Positions 56,322 to 64,000 of a stretch of 64,000 nt of DNA are shown here, in pieces (positions within the stretch are counted from its first letter, which is position 1; each line of letters begins with the position of its first letter). Origin of the DNA: Mycobacterium asiaticum DSM 44297 (GTDB taxonomy: Bacteria > Actinomycetota > Actinomycetes > Mycobacteriales > Mycobacteriaceae); assembly GCF_000613245.1 (NCBI RefSeq), contig NZ_HG964936.1, forward strand, positions 489,010 through 553,009. The letters are read 5' to 3'. A program made the translations under genes and the position numbers. The notes under the pieces were generated by a model. It was not told the origin of the DNA. It saw nothing but the letters and a program-made list of their open reading frames with translations, and made no database searches.

Positions 56322-56428
56322 TTCTGCAGTGTGCCAAATACGGGCAGTCGTTTCCCAATTCGATCCCAATTTGCGTGACTGCGCTCACCCATCGGAATAG
56401 GCGGCCCGAAATCGCCGGGCAAGCCGTT

Positions 56429-57022
56429 CTACCTGGGCTGCCAGGGGGTCAGCCAAGGTGTTGCCGGCCAATTTTCCCGGCCGGCGATCAATTCGTACAT
56501 GGTCGCGCCGTCGATGCTTTCCCGGACGATGTCGGCGTGACCGGCATGTCGGGCCAATTCGTTGATCACATGCAAGATCACCCAACGCACCGACCATGCC
56601 TCGACGTCGGTAGGAAACCAGGGGGCGTGGCGCGGGACCGGAACCGGTGCGTTGAGGTCTGCGGTTTCCACTACCCGCAGGGATTCGGCGTTCTGCGCTT
56701 CCAGGCCGCACAGCAGCCCGGCCAGCGTCTCATCCGGCCGCATCACGTGTTCCTCGGCAAGCGCTTTGGAGATCTCAGAGAACGGGCGTGGGTCCGCCGG
56801 GGGTGCGTCGGGTGCCGCGAGTACGCGCCTCATCCAACTTCTTTGCATACCGGTGGCGTGCTTGACCAGGCCACCGATGGACAGGGCGCTGACCGACGGG
56901 GTCGAGCGTGCCTGGTCGTCGGTGAGGCCGTAGGACACCGCGAAGTAGGCGCTCTGGTGGTAGGCCAGATATTCGCGTAGCGCGTTGCGTTCGTCGGCCA
57001 CGGGCGGGGCAAGTGCGGGCAT
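56429..57022 (-). CDS. DinB-like protein (first of pair)
   Basis: A 197-residue DinB/DUF664 four-helix-bundle protein. The metal-binding His residues are GGLVKHATGMQRSW (about residue 55), and HVINELARHAGHADIVRESIDG near 150-170 with the ARHxGHxD pattern typical of the family. DinB folds include mycothiol-dependent transferases and hydrolases; the three-His site fits that. It lies 2 bp after another DinB-like gene, transcribed away from a WYL regulator. Confidence 0.88.
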   Translation of the reverse strand: MPALAPPVADERNALREYLAYHQSAYFAVSYGLTDDQARSTPSVSALSIGGLVKHATGMQRSWMRRVLAAPDAPPADPRPFSEISKALAEEHVMRPDETLAGLLCGLEAQNAESLRVVETADLNAPVPVPRHAPWFPTDVEAWSVRWVILHVINELARHAGHADIVRESIDGATMYELIAGRENWPATPWLTPWQPR

Positions 57023-57024
57023 GT

Positions 57025-57546
57025 TCAGTCCTTCCGGCTGTGCAGGTAAAGGTCACGCAGGCAGGCGATTTCGGCGCCGTGATGGATGGCTTCGCGGTTA
57101 ATGTGTAACACCAGTTCGGATAGCGCGTAGTCGGCGTAGGGTCCTTCGGCCGGACCGCAGGGGCGGCTCAGGTCTGCGGCCGACAATGACCGCACCCCCT
57201 CAATCCAGGTGGCATAGACGTCGTCGAGTTGGCGCAGCGCGGTAGCGGCGCCGCTGGCATACGGCCAGCTCTGGTAGTCCGCGGGTGGGGCGCCGAAGTG
57301 GCTGTGGTTGCGCATGGCGAACACTCCGACGATCACGTGCGCCAGCCGCCACGCGATGGTGGTGAACGGCGCCGGTTGCGGCGGCGGGTACGCGAAGTCC
57401 ACTCCACCGCCCGGATGCACCGTCCAGCAGTTGGGGACCGGTTGCCAGAAGTATTCGTCGTCCGCCATCCCGTCCAGGCGCGGACGTAGGTGGTTGCGCC
57501 AGTGGAAGTCGAGCTGGTCGGCCAATTGGTTCGTCAGGTCGGTCAT
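57025..57546 (-). CDS. DinB-like protein (second of pair)
   Basis: A 173-residue DinB-superfamily protein with LDFHWRNHLRPRLDGMADDEYFWQPV, IAWRLAHVIVGVFAMRNHSHFG (first His) and LVLHINREAIHHGAEIACLRDLYL (further His). It is only distantly like the 56429 product, so this is not a recent duplication. ATG 57546 is 62 bp from the divergent WYL regulator start. The pair likely responds to that regulator. Confidence 0.88.
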   Translation of the reverse strand: MTDLTNQLADQLDFHWRNHLRPRLDGMADDEYFWQPVPNCWTVHPGGGVDFAYPPPQPAPFTTIAWRLAHVIVGVFAMRNHSHFGAPPADYQSWPYASGAATALRQLDDVYATWIEGVRSLSAADLSRPCGPAEGPYADYALSELVLHINREAIHHGAEIACLRDLYLHSRKD

Positions 57547-57608
57547 GTCTTTCAGCCTTCCAGCAATAGCGGACGGTTTCTGTCCTCAATGTGCGACAGA
57601 CTGGACTC

Positions 57609-58565
57609 GTGTCCACCACGACCAGCCGGGTGCTGCAGCTGCTGGGTCTGCTGCAGTCGCGGCGAGTGTGGACGGGCGAGGAGTTGGCCGAGCGGCTGGC
57701 GGTGACCACCCGCAGTGTGCGCCGCGACGTCGAGCGGTTGCGTGAGCTGGGTTATCCGGTCGAGGCGAGCAAGGGCCAGGGTGGCGGCTATCGGCTGGGT
57801 GCCGGCGCCGCGCTGCCGCCGCTGCTGCTCGACCCCGACGAGGCGGTGGCCATGGCGGTGTGCCTGCGGCTCGCGGCCGGCGGCAGCGTCGCCGGGGTTG
57901 GGGAGTCGGCGCTGCGGGCGCTGAGCAAGTTGGATCAGGTGATGCCGGCACGCCTGCGCGCGCAGGTGACCGCCGTACACGACGCGACGGTCACGCTCAC
58001 GTCCGAGCCCTCCGATGCCGTCGAACCCGACACTTTGATGACGTTGGCGCGGGCCTGCCGGGACCACGAGCACGTCACCGCCGACTACACCGACCGCACC
58101 GGCAACCCGAGCCGGCGGCGACTGGAGCCCTATCAACTGGTGACCACCGGCCGGCGCTGGTACCTGCTGGCGCACGACCGGGACCGGGACGACTGGCGCA
58201 GCCTGCGGCTCGACCGGATGGGTGGCGTCGTCGCGGCGGGTAGCACCTTCGTACCCCGAGCCGCACCGGACGCACGCGAGTACGTGCAGCATGCCATCAG
58301 CGCGGCGCCCTACCGGTACGTAGCCCGGGTGCGCTACCGGCTGCCGGCTTCGACGGTCGCGCGCTATTTCTCTCCGCAGTCGATGCGCGTCGAACCGGAC
58401 GGTGCGGACGCTTGCGTGGTGACCGCCGGAGGTGACGACCCGGAAACGCTGGTGCTGCATCTGGCGATGGTGCCCGGCGATTTCGAGGTGCTCGAGCCGC
58501 CGGCGGTGCGGGCCGCTGCCCAAGCGGTCGCCCGGCGTCTTCACCATGCCGGCAGACCGCCGTAA
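57609..58565 (+). CDS. Helix-turn-helix WYL-domain transcriptional regulator
   Basis: A 318-residue regulator (DeoR-like HTH plus WYL). The winged helix at about 1-60 reads RVLQLLGLLQSRRVWTGEELAERLAVTTRSVRRDVERL, and the WYL domain lies in about 130-210 (PYQLVTTGRRWYLLAHDRDR), followed by a C-terminal helical extension. WYL domains bind nucleic acid or small ligands. Start GTG 57609 (MSTTTSRVLQ); GTG 57591 is the alternative. It is divergent from the DinB pair across 62 bp. It ends 9 bp before the mannosidase gene and could be cotranscribed with it. Confidence 0.88.
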   Translation: MSTTTSRVLQLLGLLQSRRVWTGEELAERLAVTTRSVRRDVERLRELGYPVEASKGQGGGYRLGAGAALPPLLLDPDEAVAMAVCLRLAAGGSVAGVGESALRALSKLDQVMPARLRAQVTAVHDATVTLTSEPSDAVEPDTLMTLARACRDHEHVTADYTDRTGNPSRRRLEPYQLVTTGRRWYLLAHDRDRDDWRSLRLDRMGGVVAAGSTFVPRAAPDAREYVQHAISAAPYRYVARVRYRLPASTVARYFSPQSMRVEPDGADACVVTAGGDDPETLVLHLAMVPGDFEVLEPPAVRAAAQAVARRLHHAGRPP

Positions 58566-58574
58566 GGTGCGGTC

Positions 58575-61500
58575 ATGCGGCTGGTTTCGGCGGAAGCGAC
58601 CGAGCTGTTCGTCGGCCCGCCGGACGCGCCCCTGCAGCTGGCCCGCGTCACCGTGACCGGATGCACCGTACCCACACCGCTGGAGATCACCGGTGACGGT
58701 CTGGGTGGGGATGCGGTCGCCCAGCCCGGAGCGCAGGTCGTGGAAATCCCGGTGCGCGTGCAGCATCCGGTCGTCGGTAGGAGGCATACCGCGTCGGCAC
58801 GGTCCGACGAGTCGGACCTTGCGTTCGACTTCGTGATCGCCGAGCCCGGCTGGACGCTGTTCATGGTCAGTCACTTCCACTACGACCCGGTGTGGTGGAA
58901 CACCCAGGGCGCTTACACCAGCCAATGGCAGGAAGATCCGCCGGGACGGTGCCGGCAGAGCAACGGTTTCGAACTGGTCCACGCACACCTGGAAATGGCC
59001 CGCCGCGAACCGGAGTACAAGTTCGTGCTGGCCGAGGTGGACTACCTCAAGCCGTACTGGGACACCCATCCCGAGGACCGCGCCGACCTGCGCCGGTTCT
59101 TCGCCGAGGGCCGGGTCGAGGTGATGGGTGGCACCTACAACGAGCCGAACACCAACCTCACCAGCCCGGAGACGACGATCCGAAACTTCGTGCACGGCAT
59201 CGGATTTCAGCGCGACGTGTTGGGAGCCGACCCGGCGACCGCATGGCAGCTCGACGTGTTCGGCCATGATCCGCAGTTTCCCGGGATGGCCGCCGATGCC
59301 GGGCTGACCTCGAGTTCGTGGGCCCGCGGACCGCACCACCAGTGGGGCCCCGGCCAGGGCGGCGACCTCGACCGGATGCAGTTCAGCAGTGAATTCGAGT
59401 GGATCTCCCCGTCGGGTCGCGGCCTGCTCACCCACTACATGCCGGCGCACTACTCGGCGGGCTGGTGGATGGACGAGTCGACCACCCTCGATGAGGCGGA
59501 GCAGGCCACCTACGCACAGTTCCACCAACTGAAGAAGGTGGCGCGGACCCGCAATGTGCTGCTGCCGGTTGGCACCGACTACACACCCCCGAACAAGTGG
59601 GTCACCGCGATCCACCGCGACTGGGCGAAGCGGTACACCTGGCCGCGATTCGTCTGCGGCCTGCCGCGGGAATTCTTCGCGGCCGTACGCGCCGAACTGG
59701 CCGAGCGCGGCGAGGCGGCCTCTCCGCAAACCCGCGACATGAATCCGATATACACCGGCAAGGACGTGTCGTTCATCGACACCAAGCAGGCCAACCGGGC
59801 CGCCGAAATCGCCGTGTTGCACGCCGAGCGATTCGCGGTGTTCGCCGCGCTGTTGACCGGTGCGCAGTATCCGCAGGCGGCCTTCGCCAAGGCGTGGGTG
59901 CAGCTGGCCTACGGCGCGCACCACGACGCCATCACCGGCTCGGAATCCGACCAGGTCTACCTGGACCTGCTGACCGGCTGGCGGGACGCGTGGGAACTGG
60001 GCAGCACCGCGCGGGATAACTCGCTGCAATTGCTGTCGAGCGCGGTGGCGGCCGGGCCCGACACGATCGTCGTTTGGAACCCCCTGACCCAGCCGCGCAC
60101 CGACATCGTCACAGCCCGGCTCGACCCGCCACGCGACCGGGTGCGGGTGCTGGATTCCGACGGCGCCGAGGTGCCCGCGCACGTCGAACACGACGGCCGT
60201 TCGATCACCTGGCTGGCGCGGGACGTGCCGTCGCTGGGCTGGCGCTGTTACCGCCTGGCTTCCCGAGGCGAGCCGGCCGGCTGGGAGCCGACCGGCGGCA
60301 CCGAGATCGTCAACGCGCATTACCGGCTGACGGTCGACCCCAGGCGCGGCGGGGCGGTGGACTCGCTGATCCACGACGGCCGCCAGCTTCTCGCCGCGGG
60401 CCGGCTGGGGAACGTCCTGGCGGTTTATGAGGAGTACCCGTCCCACCCGACGCAGGGTGAGGGGCCGTGGCACCTGTTGCCCAAGGGCCCGGTGGTTTGT
60501 TCGTCGGACGCGCCCGCGACGGTGCGGGCCTATCGCGGCCCGCTCGGCCAGCGCCTCGTCGTGCGCGGCCGTATCGGCAGCCTGCTCCGCTACACCCAGA
60601 CCCTGACGCTATGGCGGGACATGGACAGGGTGGATTGCCGCACCACCATAGACGACTTCACCGGCGAGGACCGGTTGGTGCGGTTGCGGTGGCCTTGTCC
60701 GGTGCCGGGTGCGATGCCGGTCAGTGAAGTCGGGGACGCGGTGATCGGACGCGGCTTCGCGCTCCTGCACGACGGGGACCGGGCGGTGGACACCGCTGAT
60801 CATCTCTGGACCTTGGACAATCCGGCCTACGGCTGGTTCGGGTTGTCCTCGGCGGCGCGGATCCGCTTCGGCAAGACCGCCGTACGGGCGGTGGCGGTGG
60901 CCGAAGTGGTGGCGCCGTCGGAGTCCGAATCCGGCCCGCTGGCCCGCGACCTGATGGTGGGCCTGGTGCGGGCGGGCGTGACGGCGACGTGCGGCGGCGC
61001 CGACAAACCGCGTTACGGCCACCTCGACGTCGACTCCAACCTGCCCGACGCGCGGATCGCACTGGGCGGGCCGGCCCGCAACCCGTTCACCGCGGCGGTG
61101 CTGGCCCGAGCCGACCCCGCCTATACCGCCGAACTCGACCGGCAGTTGGCGCACAACGGCAGCGCTCGGGTATGGGTGCCGGCCGCGACGCCGTTGGCGG
61201 CGGTCTGGCTGCCCGACGCCGATCTGCGGGATCCGCGCGCGCTGCCGGTGCTGATCGTCGACGGCAGCAATGCCCGAAATCTGGCCGCCGCCATCGCCGC
61301 GGTGGTCGACGATCTCGGTGACGCCGAGATCTCGGTGACTCAGCGGGCGCCGTCGGGAGTAGAACCCTTCGAGGACCACACCGTCGCACTGCTCAACAGC
61401 GGCGTACCCAGCTTCGCCGTCGACACCGACGGCACCCTGCACACCGCGTTGATGCGCTCCTGCACCGGCTGGCCGTCCGGGATCTGGATCGACGACCCGC

Positions 61501-62755
61501 GTCGGACCGCACCCGACGGCTCCAACTTCCAATTGCAGCACTGGACACACGATTTCGACTACGCGCTGGTGTCCGGCGGCGGTGATTGGCGCCGCGCCGG
61601 GTTGCCGGCGCGCAGCGCGCAGTTCGCCAATTCGCTGCTGGCCGTCGCCGCGGGCGAGAGCCACGGTGTGCTGCCGGCGGTCGGTTCGCTGCTGCACATC
61701 GAGCCCGCCGACACGGTGCAGCTCGCTGCCTTGAAGGCAGCCGGCAACCCGTTGGCCGCCGGTCGCGCCGCGCCCGTCGAGCCGAGCCGCGTGGCGCTGC
61801 GTCTGGTGGAATCAGCCGGCGCCCCGGCCCGGGTGGTCGCCGGCACGGACCTCGGTGTGCTCAGTGCGCTCGAGCAAGCGGATCTGCTGGAACGGCCGGA
61901 ACGCAGCACCGCGACCGTCAACCTGCACGGCTATCAGGTGGCCACCGCGCTGGGGCGGTTGGAGATTCCCGCGGTGCCCGTCACGCCGACGGCACTGGCC
62001 ACCGAAACCGAACCAGCCCAGCCGCTCTACGCGCGGTACTGGCTGCACAACCGCGGGCCGGCCCCACTGGGTGGTCTGCCCGCGGTGGCGCACCTACATC
62101 CCCGGCAGATCAACGTGGCCCCGGGCAGCGACCCGCGCGAGGTAGTGTTGCGCCTCACGGTGGCCAGTGACTGCACGGATACCGCGCTGGGCGGCACCGT
62201 CAAATTGGTATGTCCGGACGACTGGTCGGTGGCGCCGGTGGAGCTGCCGTTCACGGGGCCGGCGAGTACCTGGAAACCGATGTGGTGCTTGGGATTCCGG
62301 CGCGCACGCGAGCGGGGCTGTATCCCGTCCGAGCCCAATTGCGCGTCACCGACACCGGCGTGCCTGCCGCCTGGCGGCAGGTCGTCGAGGACGTGGCCGT
62401 GATCGCCCTCGACACCGACGCAGACGCCGATGCCGACGAGTTGGTGCACCTGGTCGACGGGCCTGAGGCCGTCGAGGTGGCGCCCGGTGAGGTGGCCAGC
62501 TTGACCGTGACGGTCGGCAGCCGCGCCCGCGCCGAGCTCGCACTGGAAGCCCACCTGATCAGCCCGTGGGGGACCTGGGAGTGGATCGGCCCCGCCGCGC
62601 AAGGCGCGTGCCTGCCCGCGGGCGGCACTGTGCGGCTCGCCTTCGACGTGACCCCGCCGGCTTGGCTGGAACCCGGCCAGTGGTGGGCGCTCGTGCGGAT
62701 CGGGTGTGCGGGCCGGCTCCTCTATTCGCCCGCGGCCCAGGTGAGGGTGCGATGA
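58575..62755 (+). CDS. GH38 alpha-mannosidase, frame break near the C-terminus
   Basis: A GH38 family enzyme corresponding to Rv0648. The active site is clear: VSHFHYDPVWWNTQGAYT (zinc His/Asp, near residue 100), GGTYNEPNTNLTSPETTI, AWQLDVFGHDPQFPGMAADAG (nucleophile Asp) and GAHHDAITGSESDQVYLDLL. A long beta-rich C-terminal part follows. In the given sequence the first frame reads to VELPFTGP (62261) and then changes to unlike residues, stopping at 62402; the natural continuation GEYLETDVVLGIPARTRAG is in another frame to TGA 62755. One missing base near 62255-62265 explains it. Total about 1,390 residues if whole. Substrate could be mannosylated lipids or glycans. Confidence 0.85.
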
Positions 62756-63369
62756 GCGGGCACGTCGCGGCGATCGTCGGCGGAGCCCCGGTCGCGGTCG
62801 CGGAGGTCGACGAACGCGAGGCGCGGCTGCGCGCCGGTCCCCGCGCGGCCGCGCTGCCCGCGGCCGGCAGCAGCGAGGGCCGTCAGTTGCGGCGCTGGCT
62901 CACCCAGCTGATCGTCACCGAGCGGGTCGTCGCCGCCGAGGTGGCGGCTCGCGGCCTCAGCGCCGGCGGCGCCCCGACCGAGCAGGACGTGTTGCCCGAT
63001 GTGACCGCCCGGCTGGAGATCGGCAGCATCGCGGCAGCCGTGCTGACCGACCCCAGGGCGCGGGCATTGTTCGCCGCGGTGACGGCCGGCGTCGAGGTCA
63101 GCGACGACGACGTGGTCCGCTACCACGAGCGCAACCCGCTGCGGTTCGCCGAGCCCCGGGCCGAGGGCCACGGATGGCGTGCGCCCGCGGTCGCCGCGGC
63201 GCCGCTGGAGCGGGTGTGGCACCCCATCGCGCAGCATCTGCTCGGCGTGGCCCGCCGCCGCGAATTCCGGGTCTGGCTGGACGCGCAACGGGCCGCGCTG
63301 GTGCAGTTGGCGCCCGGCTACGAGCATCCCGGCGATCCGCGTCAACCCGACAACACCCACCGACACTGA
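62752..63369 (+). CDS. Rv0649-type protein (named FabD2 in M. tuberculosis), not FabD-like in motif
   Basis: A 205-residue protein whose start overlaps the mannosidase stop (ATGA) and whose stop overlaps the ROK kinase start. Two helical blocks (AEVDEREARLRAG..., RQLRRWLTQLIVTERVVAAEV) and DDVVRYHERNPLRF resemble the N-terminal chaperone-like part of SurA/PpiC-type proteins. It lacks the GHSxG nucleophile and Arg of malonyl-CoA transacylases, so the FabD2 name applied to its M. tuberculosis counterpart is unsupported. No signal peptide. Probable helper of the mannosidase or kinase; function unknown. Confidence 0.8.
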   Translation: MSGHVAAIVGGAPVAVAEVDEREARLRAGPRAAALPAAGSSEGRQLRRWLTQLIVTERVVAAEVAARGLSAGGAPTEQDVLPDVTARLEIGSIAAAVLTDPRARALFAAVTAGVEVSDDDVVRYHERNPLRFAEPRAEGHGWRAPAVAAAPLERVWHPIAQHLLGVARRREFRVWLDAQRAALVQLAPGYEHPGDPRQPDNTHRH

Positions 63370-64000
63370 TGCTCACCCTCTGCCTCGACATCGGGGGTAC
63401 CAAGATAGCCGTCGGCCTGGCCGATCCCGGCGCCCTTGCAGATCCCGCCCGCACGCTCGTCTACAACACGACCCACCCCACACCGTCCGGTGTTGCGGCC
63501 GAACGGGTTTGGGATGTCGTGTCGGAGATGATCGGAGATGCGCTGCGGGCAGCGGGCGGCAGGGTCGCCGGCGTCGGGATCGCCTGCGCGGGCCCCGTCG
63601 ACCTGGCCAGCGGCACCGTCAGCCCGATCAACATCGCTGGCTGGCGCCGCTTTCCGCTGCGTGACCGGGTGTCGGCCACGGTGCCCGGCGTGCCGGTCCG
63701 ACTCGCCGGCGACGGGCTGTGCATGGCGCTGGGTGAGCAATGGATCGGCGCTGGTCGCGGCGCGGGGTTCCTGCTGGGCATGGTGGTCTCCACCGGCGTA
63801 GGCGGTGGACTGGTGCTCGACGGCGCACCCTACGACGGCCGCACCGGCAATGCCGGTCATGTCGGGCATGTGGTGGTCGAACCGGAGGGGTCGCGGTGCG
63901 CGTGCGGTGGGCGGGGCTGCGTCGAGACCGTGGCGTCCGGGCCCTCGGTGACGCGGTGGGCGCGGGCCAACGGCTGGCTGGCACCACCCGCGGCGGGCGC
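63369..64000 (+). CDS. ROK-family sugar kinase (3' end outside window)
   Basis: About 210 residues of a ROK sugar kinase corresponding to Rv0650. The ATP/phosphate motif LDIGGTKIAVGLAD is at the N-terminus, with GIACAGPVDLASGTVSPINI, STGVGGGLVLDG, and the zinc motif from GHVGHVVVEPEG to CACGGRGCVETVASGPS near residue 175. It phosphorylates glucose or a related hexose, for example the mannose freed by the mannosidase upstream. ATG 63369 overlaps the preceding TGA. Confidence 0.9.
   Translation, partial: MLTLCLDIGGTKIAVGLADPGALADPARTLVYNTTHPTPSGVAAERVWDVVSEMIGDALRAAGGRVAGVGIACAGPVDLASGTVSPINIAGWRRFPLRDRVSATVPGVPVRLAGDGLCMALGEQWIGAGRGAGFLLGMVVSTGVGGGLVLDGAPYDGRTGNAGHVGHVVVEPEGSRCACGGRGCVETVASGPSVTRWARANGWLAPPAAG

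Noticed and set aside
57552..60473. 973-codon open frame on the - strand across the WYL and mannosidase genes
   Set aside because: It is antisense to strong WYL and GH38 motifs, with His/Arg-rich low-complexity translation.

Overview
This window is chromosome from a slow-growing Mycobacterium. The right half carries a block collinear, as I remember the H37Rv order, with M. tuberculosis Rv0625c to Rv0650: recD-recB-recC, echA3, glyoxalase II, rpmG2, hadABC, tRNA-Trp-secE-nusG-rplK-rplA, four mycolic-acid methyltransferase genes mmaA4-A3-A2-A1, lipG, an ABC1 kinase, a GH38 alpha-mannosidase, the Rv0649-type gene and a ROK kinase. GC-rich codon use, GTG starts, ATGA/GTGA stop-start overlaps and oxygenated-mycolate genes all fit. 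A full-length mmaA3 points to a methoxymycolate producer rather than the M. avium complex; the species is not fixed by the sequence.

The left part (1-16.5 kb) is accessory catabolism. It opens with the end of a LuxR-type regulator overlapping an amidase gene, then a TetR repressor facing an unknown gene plus a short-chain dehydrogenase across a repeated operator. Two divergent P450 genes follow, with a 28-bp inverted repeat between them. The rightward P450 begins a tightly packed run: two acyl-CoA dehydrogenases, two MaoC-type proteins, an Ltp2-like thiolase-fold protein, a DUF35 protein and an acyl-CoA ligase. A convergent P450 is clearly of the CYP125 family. Together they read as a second, rearranged version of the igr (cyp125-chsE1-chsE2-chsH2-chsH1-ltp2) steroid side-chain system, with the ChsH2 partner split into two genes and its zinc ribbon lost.

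From 16.5 to 26.9 kb lie envelope and secreted functions: a FUSC transporter, a lipoprotein hydrolase, a deazaflavin-nitroreductase-family protein, an LpqN/LpqT-type lipoprotein, a large flippase-like protein with a degenerate kinase domain, two tandem LCM-type methyltransferases and a VTT-domain membrane protein. From 27 to 40 kb come a SEC-C protein, RecBCD, and a three-gene island (nitroreductase, cyanase, patatin). From 40 to 48 kb is housekeeping: fatty-acid metabolism, three tRNAs, mycolate dehydratases and the secE/L11/L1 region, ending in a four-copy 55-bp tandem repeat. From 48 to 64 kb are an ECF42-type sigma factor with its DGPF partner, the mmaA cluster, lipG, two DinB proteins with a WYL regulator, and the mannosidase operon, which runs off the window.

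Three genes show single-site frame breaks (the small secreted protein near 16.19 kb, lipG near 54.34 kb, the mannosidase near 62.26 kb). They may be real mutations or assembly indels and should be judged together.
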